NCBI GenBank assembly: GCA_016295895.1
Contig: JAEDKI010000055.1
Span: 1 to 10,546, forward strand
Source: Clostridiaceae bacterium
Lineage (GTDB): Bacteria > Bacillota > Clostridia > Oscillospirales > Acutalibacteraceae
Direction: 5' to 3'
DNA length: 10,546 nucleotides
The notes below the pieces were generated by a model that searched no databases, was not told the DNA's origin, and worked only from the letters and a program-made list of their open reading frames with translations. Shown one piece after another: positions 1-6,055 of this stretch. Made by a program: the position numbers and the translations under genes. How positions within the stretch are numbered: the stretch's first letter is position 1; each line of letters begins with the position of its first letter.

Positions 1-956
1 ACGCCGCCGCTCCACTCTCTGCCGTGGTTATAGAGATTTCTGTTTTCAAGCGCCCATTGACGGGGAGTGAACGCCCCTTTGTCAACGGCTTCAACGGCAT
101 TACGCATTTCATAAAGCCTTGCGTCCATAAGGTCAAGCTGTGAAAGCAGCTCGGCTTCAATGAACATCGGCAGCTTTGCCGCCCCGAATTCGGGCGTGCC
201 GTGATGCGATATAAGCATATGCTCAACAAGGTTCAAAGTATCCTCGCTGACTCCGTTTTCTTTTCCGATTCTGTCAACGGTTATTGCGCCCATCACCAGA
301 TGACCGACAAGATTGCCTCTGACGGTATATTCGCTCGCTATTCCCGTTTCGGACGATTTAAGCTCATCGATTTTTGCAATATCGTGGAGAATTGCGCCCG
401 CAAGAAGCAAATCACGGTTAACGAATCCGTAAATTCCGCAAACGCACTCCGCCATGCGGATAATAGAGAGCGTGTGCATGAGCAGACCGCTTCTGACGGC
501 ATGGTGAAGATTCTTTGCCGCAGGCCAATACAGCATTCTGTCCCTGTATTCATCAATAACTGCATTGACAAGCGTTTTCAGCTCTTCATCCTTGAACGAA
601 CCAACCGTTTTTTCGATTTCCGCAAGCATCACGCCGCCATCAAGACACGCCGAGGGAACATAATCCTCAATCGAAACATTGTCCTCGGGCAGAACCTTTC
701 TTATTCTCTCAACACGGAACTGCACGGTATCGTTAAAAGGAACAAAAGTGCCTCTGACTTTAACAAAATCATAGTTATTGAACACATTTGAAGGGCTTTC
801 TTTATAGTCCCAGAGCTTTGCGTTGATTTCGCCGCCGTTATCGGCAAGGGTCATATCAAGGTAAGGAACGCCCTTGGCAGTCTGCTTTTTTTCAACTGAT
901 TTAATCAGGCAAAAGCCTTCGTGGGCTCCCGAGCCCGCAAGGGGTGTGAAATTCAT
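1..956 (-). CDS. yhaM: 3'-5' exoribonuclease YhaM (OB-fold plus HD domain), 3' end outside the window
   Basis: Translating the minus strand from the ATG at 956-954 gives 318 residues with no stop before the window edge. Residues about 10-90 look like an OB-type nucleic-acid binding fold. Residues about 145-285 are an HD phosphohydrolase domain with the likely metal ligands H161, H191-D192 (in ILHDIAK), H219, H251/H252 and D275 or D278. This two-domain order is that of YhaM, a cytoplasmic 3'-5' exoribonuclease of Firmicutes that degrades RNA and single-stranded DNA. The family is about 314-320 residues long, so only a few residues should be missing. The start is fixed by AAAGGAGA (963-970) seven to nine bases upstream. 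It is transcribed divergently from ribU from its own promoter at 992-1020. The family call is confident; the substrate in this organism is inferred. Confidence 0.9.
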   Translation of the reverse strand, partial: MNFTPLAGSGAHEGFCLIKSVEKKQTAKGVPYLDMTLADNGGEINAKLWDYKESPSNVFNNYDFVKVRGTFVPFNDTVQFRVERIRKVLPEDNVSIEDYVPSACLDGGVMLAEIEKTVGSFKDEELKTLVNAVIDEYRDRMLYWPAAKNLHHAVRSGLLMHTLSIIRMAECVCGIYGFVNRDLLLAGAILHDIAKIDELKSSETGIASEYTVRGNLVGHLVMGAITVDRIGKENGVSEDTLNLVEHMLISHHGTPEFGAAKLPMFIEAELLSQLDLMDARLYEMRNAVEAVDKGAFTPRQWALENRNLYNHGREWSGG

Positions 957-962
957 AATCGG

Positions 963-970
963 TCTCCTTT
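963..970 (-). promoter_or_regulatory. Ribosome binding site of yhaM
   Basis: On the minus strand AAAGGAGA lies just upstream of the ATG at 956-954, with good spacing. It supports this start over any downstream methionine. Confidence 0.8.
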
Positions 971-991
971 CGGATAATCATAGCTATAAAC

Positions 992-1020
992 ATTGTATCA
1001 TATATAAATAAAAAATACAA
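992..1020 (-). promoter_or_regulatory. Predicted sigma-A promoter of yhaM
   Basis: On the minus strand TTGTAT (1020-1015), a 17-base spacer and TACAAT (997-992) form a good -35/-10 pair. A TG one base before the -10 hexamer makes it an extended -10 type. Transcription would start near 985 and give a leader of about 30 bases. It was read by eye only. Confidence 0.65.
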
Positions 1021-1038
1021 ATAATAAATTTATTATTT
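1019..1038. repeat. Perfect 20-bp AT palindrome in the divergent spacer
   Basis: Positions 1019-1028 (AAATAATAAA) are the exact reverse complement of 1029-1038. The palindrome touches the -35 box of the yhaM promoter and lies 14 bases upstream of the -35 box of the ribU promoter. It could be an operator for a dimeric regulator or simply a product of AT-rich composition. Confidence 0.5.
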
Positions 1039-1052
1039 CTGCCGAAATACTA

Positions 1053-1080
1053 TTGACAAATGAATATTTTTGAATATAAT
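1053..1080 (+). promoter_or_regulatory. Predicted sigma-A promoter of the ribU unit
   Basis: TTGACA (1053-1058), a 16-base spacer and TATAAT (1075-1080) match the consensus in all twelve positions. Transcription would start near 1087, about ten bases before the riboswitch aptamer, which is the expected arrangement. A strong promoter followed by a riboswitch suggests that expression is set mainly by termination control. Confidence 0.85.
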
Positions 1081-1096
1081 AATTGATAAATAGTTA

Positions 1097-1212
1097 GTTC
1101 TCGGGGCGGGGTGCAATTCCCCACCGGTGGTTAAAGTCCACGACTCGCATTTTATTGCGACTGATGCGGCGAAATTCCGCAACCGACGGTTAAAGTCCGG
1201 ATGAAAGAGATG
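1097..1212 (+). ncRNA. FMN riboswitch (RFN element)
   Basis: The conserved RFN blocks appear in order: TCGGGGCGGGGTGCAATTCC at 1101-1120, CCACCGG and AAAGTCCACGA following it, CTGATGCGGCGAAATTCCGC at about 1160-1179, then ACCGACGGT and AGTCCGGATGAAAGAGA ending at 1210. TCTC at 1099-1102 can close the short P1 stem with GAGA at 1207-1210. The aptamer binds flavin mononucleotide and in Firmicutes usually acts by transcription termination. That fits the intrinsic terminator 20 bases downstream and the riboflavin transporter gene behind it. The exact boundaries are approximate. Confidence 0.97.
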
Positions 1213-1231
1213 CTGATTGATTAAAGCATTG

Positions 1232-1266
1232 CGCCCTGCATTTTTTGCAGGGTGTTTTTCTTTTTT
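1232..1266 (+). terminator. Intrinsic terminator of the FMN riboswitch (expression platform)
   Basis: CGCCCTGCA (1232-1240) pairs with TGCAGGGTG (1246-1254), with one G-T wobble, around a five-T loop. It is followed by two T runs (1255-1259 and 1261-1266). FMN binding should favour this hairpin and stop transcription before ribU; without FMN an alternative pairing should let polymerase through. I did not resolve the antiterminator pairing. Confidence 0.88.
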
Positions 1267-1299
1267 CGGCGGCATACCGAGCGAAAGGAGATAAAAACA

Positions 1300-1869
1300 A
1301 TGAAAAACACATCAGCAAACAAGGTTCTCAAAACGGCAATCATGGCAATGCTCACGGCAATTTCAATCGTATCGCTCTATATTATCCGCTTGCCGTTGAT
1401 TCCGACTGCGTCGTTTCTTGAGTATGATGCCGCCGACATTCCCGTGCTCATCGGCTCAATGCTCCTTGGCCCTGTTTCGGGAATGGTAATTCTGCTTGCG
1501 GTCTGCCTTATTCAGGCATTAACGGTCAGCGCGGCAAGCGGATGGATAGGCTTTTTGATGCACTTTATCGCTTCGGGCGTTTTCGTGCTTGTTTCTTCAA
1601 TAATCTATAAGCACAAAAAGACAACCGTCGGGCTTATAATCGGCCTCGTTGCAGGCGCTCTTGCAATGACCGCCGTAATGATTCCGCTGAATCTTGTGTT
1701 CACGGGCATTTTCCTCGGTGCGGGCACAAAAGCGGTTGCCAAAATGCTGATCCCCGCAATAATCCCGTTCAATCTTATGAAAGCGGGCATAAACTCCGCA
1801 GTAACCTTTGCCGTTTACACTCCGATTTCGGGAATACTTAAAAAATATGTCAAAACGGAGAAAAAATAA
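1300..1869 (+). CDS. ribU: Riboflavin ECF transporter substrate-binding subunit RibU
   Basis: A 189-residue, very hydrophobic protein with about six membrane segments, the size and shape of an ECF-transporter S component. Family-like stretches are FLEYDAADIPVLIGSMLLGP at 39-58, in the first loop region, and IPFNLMKAGINS near 155-166. RibU captures riboflavin and works with a shared EcfA-EcfA'-EcfT energy module, which is not in this window. The ATG at 1300 is chosen because AAAGGAG (1284-1290) lies nine bases upstream. The in-frame ATG at 1252 falls inside the terminator hairpin and would add a phenylalanine/arginine leader unlike the family. Expression should be repressed by FMN through the riboswitch. 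The stop overlaps the next start (TAATG), which suggests translational coupling. Substrate assignment rests on both the protein and the riboswitch. Confidence 0.93.
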   Translation: MKNTSANKVLKTAIMAMLTAISIVSLYIIRLPLIPTASFLEYDAADIPVLIGSMLLGPVSGMVILLAVCLIQALTVSAASGWIGFLMHFIASGVFVLVSSIIYKHKKTTVGLIIGLVAGALAMTAVMIPLNLVFTGIFLGAGTKAVAKMLIPAIIPFNLMKAGINSAVTFAVYTPISGILKKYVKTEKK

Positions 1870-2342
1870 TGATAGTCCACCCGATCCCCCCGCTTTTTAA
1901 CGAAAATTCAAAAACGCTGATCCTCGGCTCGTTTCCGTCGGTCAAATCAAGAGAAGCCGCTTTCTTCTACGGTCACCCGCAGAACAGATTCTGGGCGGTC
2001 ACGGCGGCAGTTTTCGGCTGTGAAAAGCCAAAAACAATCGATGAAAAAAAGTCGCTCATTCTCTCAAACGGGCTTGCGCTCTGGGATGTAATCGGCAAAT
2101 GCGAGATTGAGGGCAGCGCAGACAGCACTATCAAGAATGTCACGGCAAACGATCTGAGCATTATTCTTGACAGCTGCCCGATAGAGCGGATTTTCGTCAA
2201 CGGGAGAACGGCGGAGAAGTATTATATCAAATATACTTACCCGAAAACAGGCATAAAGGCGGTGTGTCTGCCGTCAACCAGCCCTGCAAACGCCGCATGG
2301 AGTCTCGAAAAGCTCATCAGCGAATGGAAAAAAATACTATAA
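1869..2342 (+). CDS. Hypoxanthine (deoxyinosine)-DNA glycosylase, UDG superfamily family 6
   Basis: 157 residues in the uracil-DNA glycosylase superfamily fold. Motif 1 is the LILGSFPS stretch at 17-24, followed by FFYGHPQNRFW (32-42). Motif 2 is LPSTSPANA at 134-142. N39, in GHPQN, sits where family 6 enzymes have a functionally important asparagine. Such enzymes excise hypoxanthine from deaminated adenine in DNA, starting base excision repair, rather than uracil. The length agrees with the family. The gene starts inside the ribU stop codon (TAATG at 1867-1871) and has no separate promoter, so it should share the FMN riboswitch. A terminator follows 14 bases after its stop. Family is confident; substrate is inferred from the family. 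Confidence 0.85.
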   Translation: MIVHPIPPLFNENSKTLILGSFPSVKSREAAFFYGHPQNRFWAVTAAVFGCEKPKTIDEKKSLILSNGLALWDVIGKCEIEGSADSTIKNVTANDLSIILDSCPIERIFVNGRTAEKYYIKYTYPKTGIKAVCLPSTSPANAAWSLEKLISEWKKIL

Positions 2343-2355
2343 AACAGAATAAAGA

Positions 2356-2418
2356 AAGGCGGCTCGCCGTTTGATGAACAATCAGATTCACGAAACGGTG
2401 CGCCGCCTTAACTTTTTT
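2356..2418 (+). terminator. Long-stem intrinsic terminator of the ribU unit
   Basis: A 17-base arm at 2356-2372 (AAGGCGGCTCGCCGTTT) pairs with 2393-2409 (AAACGGTGCGCCGCCTT), with one mismatch and one G-T pair, around a 20-base loop. Six Ts follow at 2413-2418. The T run is only on the plus-strand side, so it should end the ribU/glycosylase transcript. The loop is longer than usual for a terminator. Confidence 0.75.
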
Positions 2419-2436
2419 ATAGAAAAAGAATATAAT
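2408..2436 (+). promoter_or_regulatory. Candidate promoter for mazF
   Basis: TTAACT (2408-2413), a 17-base spacer and a perfect TATAAT (2431-2436). The -35 box overlaps the end of the upstream terminator stem. It would give mazF an untranslated leader of about 155 bases. The -35 match is only four of six. Confidence 0.45.
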
Positions 2437-2597
2437 GGAATAAAGGACAGGCGATTTGAAATTTTTTGCTCCCCGATTTCAAAACAATGTTTATTTTGCC
2501 TGCCGAGTGCCAAAAATAATGTTGCGATTCAAAACTTATGTATCCGATTATTAATTCTATGAGTTATTATCGGGGGTTACTATGGAGAGTGATTAAA
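2437..2597 (+). other. mazF leader with nested inverted repeats and a direct repeat; no antitoxin gene
   Basis: An outer stem CAGGC (2448-2452)/GCCTG (2498-2502) encloses TTTGAAAT (2455-2462)/ATTTCAAA (2476-2483). A near-copy of GATTTCAAAACAATGT (2475-2490) recurs as GATTCAAAACTTATGT (2526-2541). No open reading frame resembling a ribbon-helix-helix or AbrB-type antitoxin is visible. The stretch may be a structured 5' leader or hold operator sites; its function is unknown. Confidence 0.4.
2584..2587 (+). promoter_or_regulatory. Ribosome binding site supporting the GTG start of mazF
   Basis: GGAG ten bases before GTG 2598. The out-of-frame ATG at 2582 meets a stop (TAA) after four codons, so the GTG is the best start that has a ribosome binding site. 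Confidence 0.55.
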
Positions 2598-2960
2598 GTG
2601 ACCGTCAAACGGGGAGAAATTTATTATGCCGACCTCAGCCCTGTTATCGGCTCGGAGCAAGGAGGAACAAGACCCGTGCTGATAGTTCAGAACGATGTCG
2701 GCAACAAGTTCAGCCCAACGGTTATAGCCGCCGCAATAACAAGCCAGCGGTTCAAAACAAGCCTGCCCACACATATAAGGGTCAACGCAGACGGCTGCGG
2801 GCTTGCAAAGGATTCAATAGTTCTGCTTGAACAGGTACGCACGCTCGATAAGAAACGCCTGCGTGAAAAAATGGGCATTCTTGACGAGCGGGATATGATG
2901 AGGGTTGACAGAGCGTTATCCGTCAGCCTCGGAATAGGAGTTACCGTTCCTGCGGAATAA
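2598..2960 (+). CDS. mazF: MazF/PemK-family endoribonuclease toxin (NdoA-like)
   Basis: From the GTG at 2598 the protein is 120 residues, against 116 for Bacillus subtilis NdoA (MazF), which it resembles along its length: KRGEIYYADLSPVIGSEQGG at 4-23, then TRPVLIVQND and SPTVIAAAITSQ. With this start the two residues essential in the Bacillus enzyme, R25 and T48, fall at exactly those positions, which supports the GTG over the ATG at 2538. MazF toxins are cytoplasmic, cleave single-stranded mRNA at short specific sequences (UACAU for the Bacillus enzyme) and are normally held by a small MazE/NdoAI antitoxin encoded just upstream. No such gene is seen here. The gene sits alone between two terminators. 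The cleavage sequence here cannot be told from sequence. Confidence 0.92.
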   Translation: MTVKRGEIYYADLSPVIGSEQGGTRPVLIVQNDVGNKFSPTVIAAAITSQRFKTSLPTHIRVNADGCGLAKDSIVLLEQVRTLDKKRLREKMGILDERDMMRVDRALSVSLGIGVTVPAE

Positions 2961-2964
2961 GCCG

Positions 2965-3000
2965 ACACGGCGGAAGCATCATGCCTCCGCCGTGTTTTTT
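2965..3000 (+). terminator. Intrinsic terminator of mazF
   Basis: ACACGGCGGA (2965-2974) pairs perfectly with TCCGCCGTGT (2986-2995), extended inward by GCA/TGC after one mismatch. It is followed by a T run to 3000. The T run faces the plus direction only. The converging serS transcript has no convincing terminator of its own between 3037 and 3001, and on the minus strand this hairpin would lack a U tract. Confidence 0.9.
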
Positions 3001-3036
3001 ATTAAATCTAATATAGAACGGTATAACAATCCGTGA

Positions 3037-4326
3037 TTATTTAACGGGAATCAGCTTTTCCTTGCCGCCCATATAAGGACGAAGGGCAACGGGGATATCA
3101 ACGCTGCCGTCGGCGTTGAGGTTATTTTCAAGGAATGCGATGAGCATTCTCGGAGGAGCAACGACGGTATTATTGAGCGTATGGGCAAAATATTTTTTGC
3201 CATCCTTTCCGTTGATTCTGATTTTGAGTCTGCGAGCCTGTGCGTCGCCGAGGTTCGAGCAGGAGCCGACCTCGAAATACTTCTTCTGTCTGGGTGACCA
3301 TGCTTCAACATCAAAGGATTTAACCTTGAGGTCGGCAAGGTCGCCTGAGCAGCATTCAAGAGTTCTGACGGGGATATCAAGAGAACGGAACAGGTCAACG
3401 GTGTTCTGCCAGAGCTTGTCGAACCACATCATGCTGTCCTCGGGCTTGCAGACAACGATCATTTCCTGTTTTTCGAACTGATGAATTCTGTAAACTCCTC
3501 TCTCCTCGATTCCGTGAGCGCCCTTTTCCTTGCGGAAGCAGGGTGAATAGCTCGTCAGAGTGTGCGGAAGCGTGCCTTCTTCAATGATGGTGTCAATATA
3601 TTTGCCGATCATTGAATGCTCGCTCGTGCCGATAAGATAAAGATCCTCGCCTTCGATTTTATACATCATGGCGTCCATTTCGGCAAAGCTCATAACGCCC
3701 GTTACAACATTGCTTCTTATCATAAAAGGAGGAACGCAGTAAGTAAAGCCTCTGTCAATCATAAAATCTCTTGCGTATGAGATAACGGCTGAATGAACTC
3801 TGGCGATATCGCCCATGAGATAATAGAATCCGTTGCCCGCAACGCTTCTTGCGGCGTCAAGGTCAATGCCGTTGAAACGCTCCATAATATCGGTGTGGTA
3901 AGGAATTTCAAAATCGGGAACAACAGGCTCGCCGTATTTTGTGACCTCAACATTCTCGCTGTCATCCTTGCCGATGGGGACGCTCGGGTCAATGATATTG
4001 GGAATGACCATCATTATTTTTGTTACCTTTTCGGCATATTCTGCCTCAAGCTTTTCGCACTCGGCAAGTCTCTCCGAAAACTCGGTGACCTTTGACTTTG
4101 CCGCCATGGCTTCTTCCTTTTTACCCTGAGCCATGAGCATGCCGATTTCCTTTGAAACCTTGTTGCGGTTGGCTCTGAGGCTGTCTGCCTCGCCCTTTAT
4201 TGCTCTTGATTTTGCGTCAAGCTCGATAACCTCGTCAACGAGCGGAAGCTTGCTGTCCTGAAACTTCTTCTTTATATTTTCTTTGACAGCGTCGGGGTTT
4301 TCCCTTAAAAACTTAATATCAATCAT
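3037..4326 (-). CDS. serS: Seryl-tRNA synthetase, archaeal-like sequence type
   Basis: 429 residues, the normal length. SerRS charges tRNA-Ser with serine using ATP in the cytoplasm. Residues 1-110 form the charged, coiled-coil tRNA-binding arm. The class II catalytic core follows: motif 1 around 194-205 (P200), a serine-binding TSE at 234-236, motif 2 from C263 to E288 with RIHQFEKQE (280-288), and motif 3 around 385-402 with R393. Motif 2 reads FRKEKGAHGIEERG and motif 3 LNNTVVAPPRML. The usual bacterial forms are FRSEAGSAGRDTRG-like and NGSGLAVGRTL-like. The present forms, and the YKIEGEDLYLIGTSEH stretch, recall archaeal SerRS. The ATG at 4326 has AGGAGT (4335-4340) eight bases upstream. 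It is the last gene of a three-gene minus-strand unit, 37 bases after mrp. No T-box leader precedes it or the operon. Confidence 0.95.
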   Translation of the reverse strand: MIDIKFLRENPDAVKENIKKKFQDSKLPLVDEVIELDAKSRAIKGEADSLRANRNKVSKEIGMLMAQGKKEEAMAAKSKVTEFSERLAECEKLEAEYAEKVTKIMMVIPNIIDPSVPIGKDDSENVEVTKYGEPVVPDFEIPYHTDIMERFNGIDLDAARSVAGNGFYYLMGDIARVHSAVISYARDFMIDRGFTYCVPPFMIRSNVVTGVMSFAEMDAMMYKIEGEDLYLIGTSEHSMIGKYIDTIIEEGTLPHTLTSYSPCFRKEKGAHGIEERGVYRIHQFEKQEMIVVCKPEDSMMWFDKLWQNTVDLFRSLDIPVRTLECCSGDLADLKVKSFDVEAWSPRQKKYFEVGSCSNLGDAQARRLKIRINGKDGKKYFAHTLNNTVVAPPRMLIAFLENNLNADGSVDIPVALRPYMGGKEKLIPVK

Positions 4327-4363
4327 TATTTAACACTCCTGAAAGCATTCTGTAGCTTTTATT

Positions 4364-5191
4364 TTAATCCATTTTCGACAAAAAATCAACTGCCGAAGCA
4401 ACATATTTATCGTCGGCAAGCTCAATTGCTCCCTTATCGACAAGGGAAGCGGTTTTCGGGTCAATGGGAATCTTTGCAAGAACGGGAACGCCCATTTCTG
4501 CGGCAATTTCGTCAATTTTGCTTTCGCCGAAAACCTTGATTTCTTTTCCGCAATCGGGGCAGACGACATAGCTCATGTTCTCAACAAGGCCGAGCACGGG
4601 AATACCCATAAGCTTCGCCATGTTGAAAGCCTTTTTGACAATCATCGTTACAAGATCCTGCGGAGAAGTTACGATGATGATGCCGTCAACGGGAAGATTC
4701 TGGAAAACCGTCAGCGAAACATCGCCCGTTCCGGGAGGCATATCAACAAACATATAGTCAACATCGCCCCATGCAACATCTTTCCAGAACTGCTGAATAA
4801 CTCCCGAAATAACGGGACCTCTCCAGACAACGGGAGAGTCTTCGCTTTCAAGCAGAAGATTTATCGACATAATCTTAACGCCGAGCTTGCTCTCCTCGGG
4901 GAGCAAACCTGTTTCATCGGCTTTTGCCCTTGTTTTTATTCCGAACGATTTCGGGATTGACGGGCCTGTTATATCGGCATCAAGCACGGCACAGGCGTTT
5001 CCCCTTGCCTGCATTGCGCTTGCAAGAAGCGAAGTGACAAGCGATTTGCCGACTCCGCCCTTGCCGCTGACAACTCCGATAACTTTTTTAACATTGCTGA
5101 ACGGTCCGCTCGGGATTCTCATATCCTGAGCATCTTTTGATGAACAGTTGCTCGAACAGCTCGAGCAATTTCCGCTGCATGATTCGCTCAT
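4364..5191 (-). CDS. mrp: Mrp/NBP35-family iron-sulfur cluster carrier ATPase
   Basis: 275 residues of the Mrp/ApbC/NBP35 group of P-loop ATPases, dimeric cytoplasmic proteins that bind and deliver 4Fe-4S clusters to apo-enzymes. A deviant Walker A motif GKGGVGKS is at 43-50, DADITGPSIPKSFG follows, and a Walker B/switch stretch DYMFVDMPPGTGD is at about 145-157. CPDC (C211, C214) is the conserved pair that holds the bridging cluster. The N-terminus has four cysteines, C5, C9, C12 and C16, in a serine-rich tail recalling NBP35, though the spacing differs. Two starts are possible. I prefer the ATG at 5191, with GGAG (5204-5201) nine bases upstream; a TTG at 5206 overlaps that site. It follows the DUF1624 gene by 15 bases and precedes serS, so all three should be co-transcribed. 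Confidence 0.92.
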   Translation of the reverse strand: MSESCSGNCSSCSSNCSSKDAQDMRIPSGPFSNVKKVIGVVSGKGGVGKSLVTSLLASAMQARGNACAVLDADITGPSIPKSFGIKTRAKADETGLLPEESKLGVKIMSINLLLESEDSPVVWRGPVISGVIQQFWKDVAWGDVDYMFVDMPPGTGDVSLTVFQNLPVDGIIIVTSPQDLVTMIVKKAFNMAKLMGIPVLGLVENMSYVVCPDCGKEIKVFGESKIDEIAAEMGVPVLAKIPIDPKTASLVDKGAIELADDKYVASAVDFLSKMD

Positions 5192-5200
5192 TTTTTCATT

Positions 5201-5204
5201 CTCC
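5201..5204 (-). promoter_or_regulatory. Ribosome binding site deciding the mrp start
   Basis: GGAG on the minus strand, nine bases before the ATG at 5191. It includes part of the alternative upstream TTG codon (5206-5204), making that start unlikely. Confidence 0.7.
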
Positions 5205-5206
5205 AA

Positions 5207-5992
5207 TCATTTAAACAAATTTATTATCATTTCAATTCCGTATGCCGCACCGTAAATTATCGGCATATGGGCAATATAGATTATCAAAGCGTTTCTGCCG
5301 AGAAAACCGAAGAAAGAGGAACGCTTTTTATACCACTTTTCGGGATATCCTTTTCCGGCAAAATATCTGCCCGCAAACACGCCTGCAAAAAAAATGAAAA
5401 TGTCGGGGAAAAGCGGGAAATAATCCGCAGAATAAAACGACGGTGAATAGATTCCGAGGGGCATAAGAAGATTAGATTCATAAAGGCTGTCGGGAAGTCT
5501 GAGCGTTATCAGCTCACCGTAGCTGAGATATCCGCTGCCGATTCCGCTTGTGAAGGCATAAAGCACGGCGCAAATAAGCAAGCCCGCAAACGGCGAAACT
5601 TTCAGAACCGCCTTTGAAAGCAGGGCATATATCAAAATCGAAACCGACAGAAAATGGAGAATGCCGAAATAAATTTCACATTCGGCAAATCCGAGCTTCG
5701 GCATAATAACGGCAGTCACAAAGGTCATGCCGAGCGCAACGCCGAGCAGAATCGTTCCCCTTTTCAGATTATTCTTTGACAATGTGCATGAAACGCCGCA
5801 TATTGAAATAAAAACTCCGGCAAAAATCGGCTGAACGGGCATAAAAAACTCAAACAGCCAATCTGCCGCCGCAATCTCAAAAAAAGAACCGATGATGAAA
5901 AATGCGTGATAAAATATCATGCAAAAAACCGCAAATCCACGCAATTCATCAAGAAAATGTATTCTTTTTTTGGTTTGAGGCGCTGAATCCAT
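5207..5992 (-). CDS. DUF1624 (heparan-alpha-glucosaminide N-acetyltransferase-like) membrane protein
   Basis: 261 residues with about seven or eight membrane segments. The N-terminal stretch RIHFLDELRGFAVFCMIFYH (10-29) and the FGILHFLSVS stretch (109-118, with H113) are typical of DUF1624, the HGSNAT-catalytic family. A further family-like segment is YFPLFPDIFIFFAGVFAGR near 191-209. The eukaryotic relative transfers an acetyl group across the lysosomal membrane; bacterial members are suspected of acylating cell-surface glycans, but their substrates are largely unknown. I start at the ATG at 5992, with GAGAGG (6006-6001) eight bases upstream, rather than the GTG at 6001 that overlaps that site. 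It is the first gene of the operon with mrp and serS. The family call is good; the reaction is not known. Confidence 0.8.
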   Translation of the reverse strand: MDSAPQTKKRIHFLDELRGFAVFCMIFYHAFFIIGSFFEIAAADWLFEFFMPVQPIFAGVFISICGVSCTLSKNNLKRGTILLGVALGMTFVTAVIMPKLGFAECEIYFGILHFLSVSILIYALLSKAVLKVSPFAGLLICAVLYAFTSGIGSGYLSYGELITLRLPDSLYESNLLMPLGIYSPSFYSADYFPLFPDIFIFFAGVFAGRYFAGKGYPEKWYKKRSSFFGFLGRNALIIYIAHMPIIYGAAYGIEMIINLFK

Positions 5993-6000
5993 CAGGTTCA

Positions 6001-6006
6001 CCTCTC
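6001..6006 (-). promoter_or_regulatory. Ribosome binding site deciding the DUF1624 start
   Basis: GAGAGG on the minus strand, eight bases before the ATG at 5992. The alternative GTG (6001-5999) shares a base with it and has only a weak upstream GAGAG of its own. Confidence 0.6.
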
Positions 6007-6020
6007 TGTCTTTTCATATT

Positions 6021-6048
6021 ATTTTAACATAATATATTAAAAATGCAA
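6021..6048 (-). promoter_or_regulatory. Predicted promoter of the DUF1624-mrp-serS operon
   Basis: On the minus strand TTGCAT (6048-6043), a 16-base spacer and TAAAAT (6026-6021), with TG one base before the -10 (extended -10 type). The leader would be about 25 bases. That leaves no room for a T-box, although the operon ends in a tRNA synthetase gene. Confidence 0.6.
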
Positions 6049-6055
6049 GCATTTA

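Noticed and set aside
201..791. Open reading frame of 196 codons on the plus strand
   Set aside because: It lies wholly antisense to yhaM, whose HD domain and OB fold are unmistakable on the other strand. Its protein matches no family I recognise.
1252..1299. Longer N-terminus for RibU from the ATG at 1252
   Set aside because: The ATG sits in the riboswitch terminator hairpin and has no ribosome binding site; the ATG at 1300 has a strong one.
2371..2562. A 63-codon frame upstream of mazF that could have been an antitoxin
   Set aside because: It starts inside the terminator stem, has no ribosome binding site, and its product does not look like a ribbon-helix-helix or AbrB-type antitoxin.
2538..2597. 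Longer N-terminus for MazF from the ATG at 2538
   Set aside because: The extra residues are unlike MazF proteins. The GTG at 2598 places R25 and T48 at the same positions as in the Bacillus enzyme.
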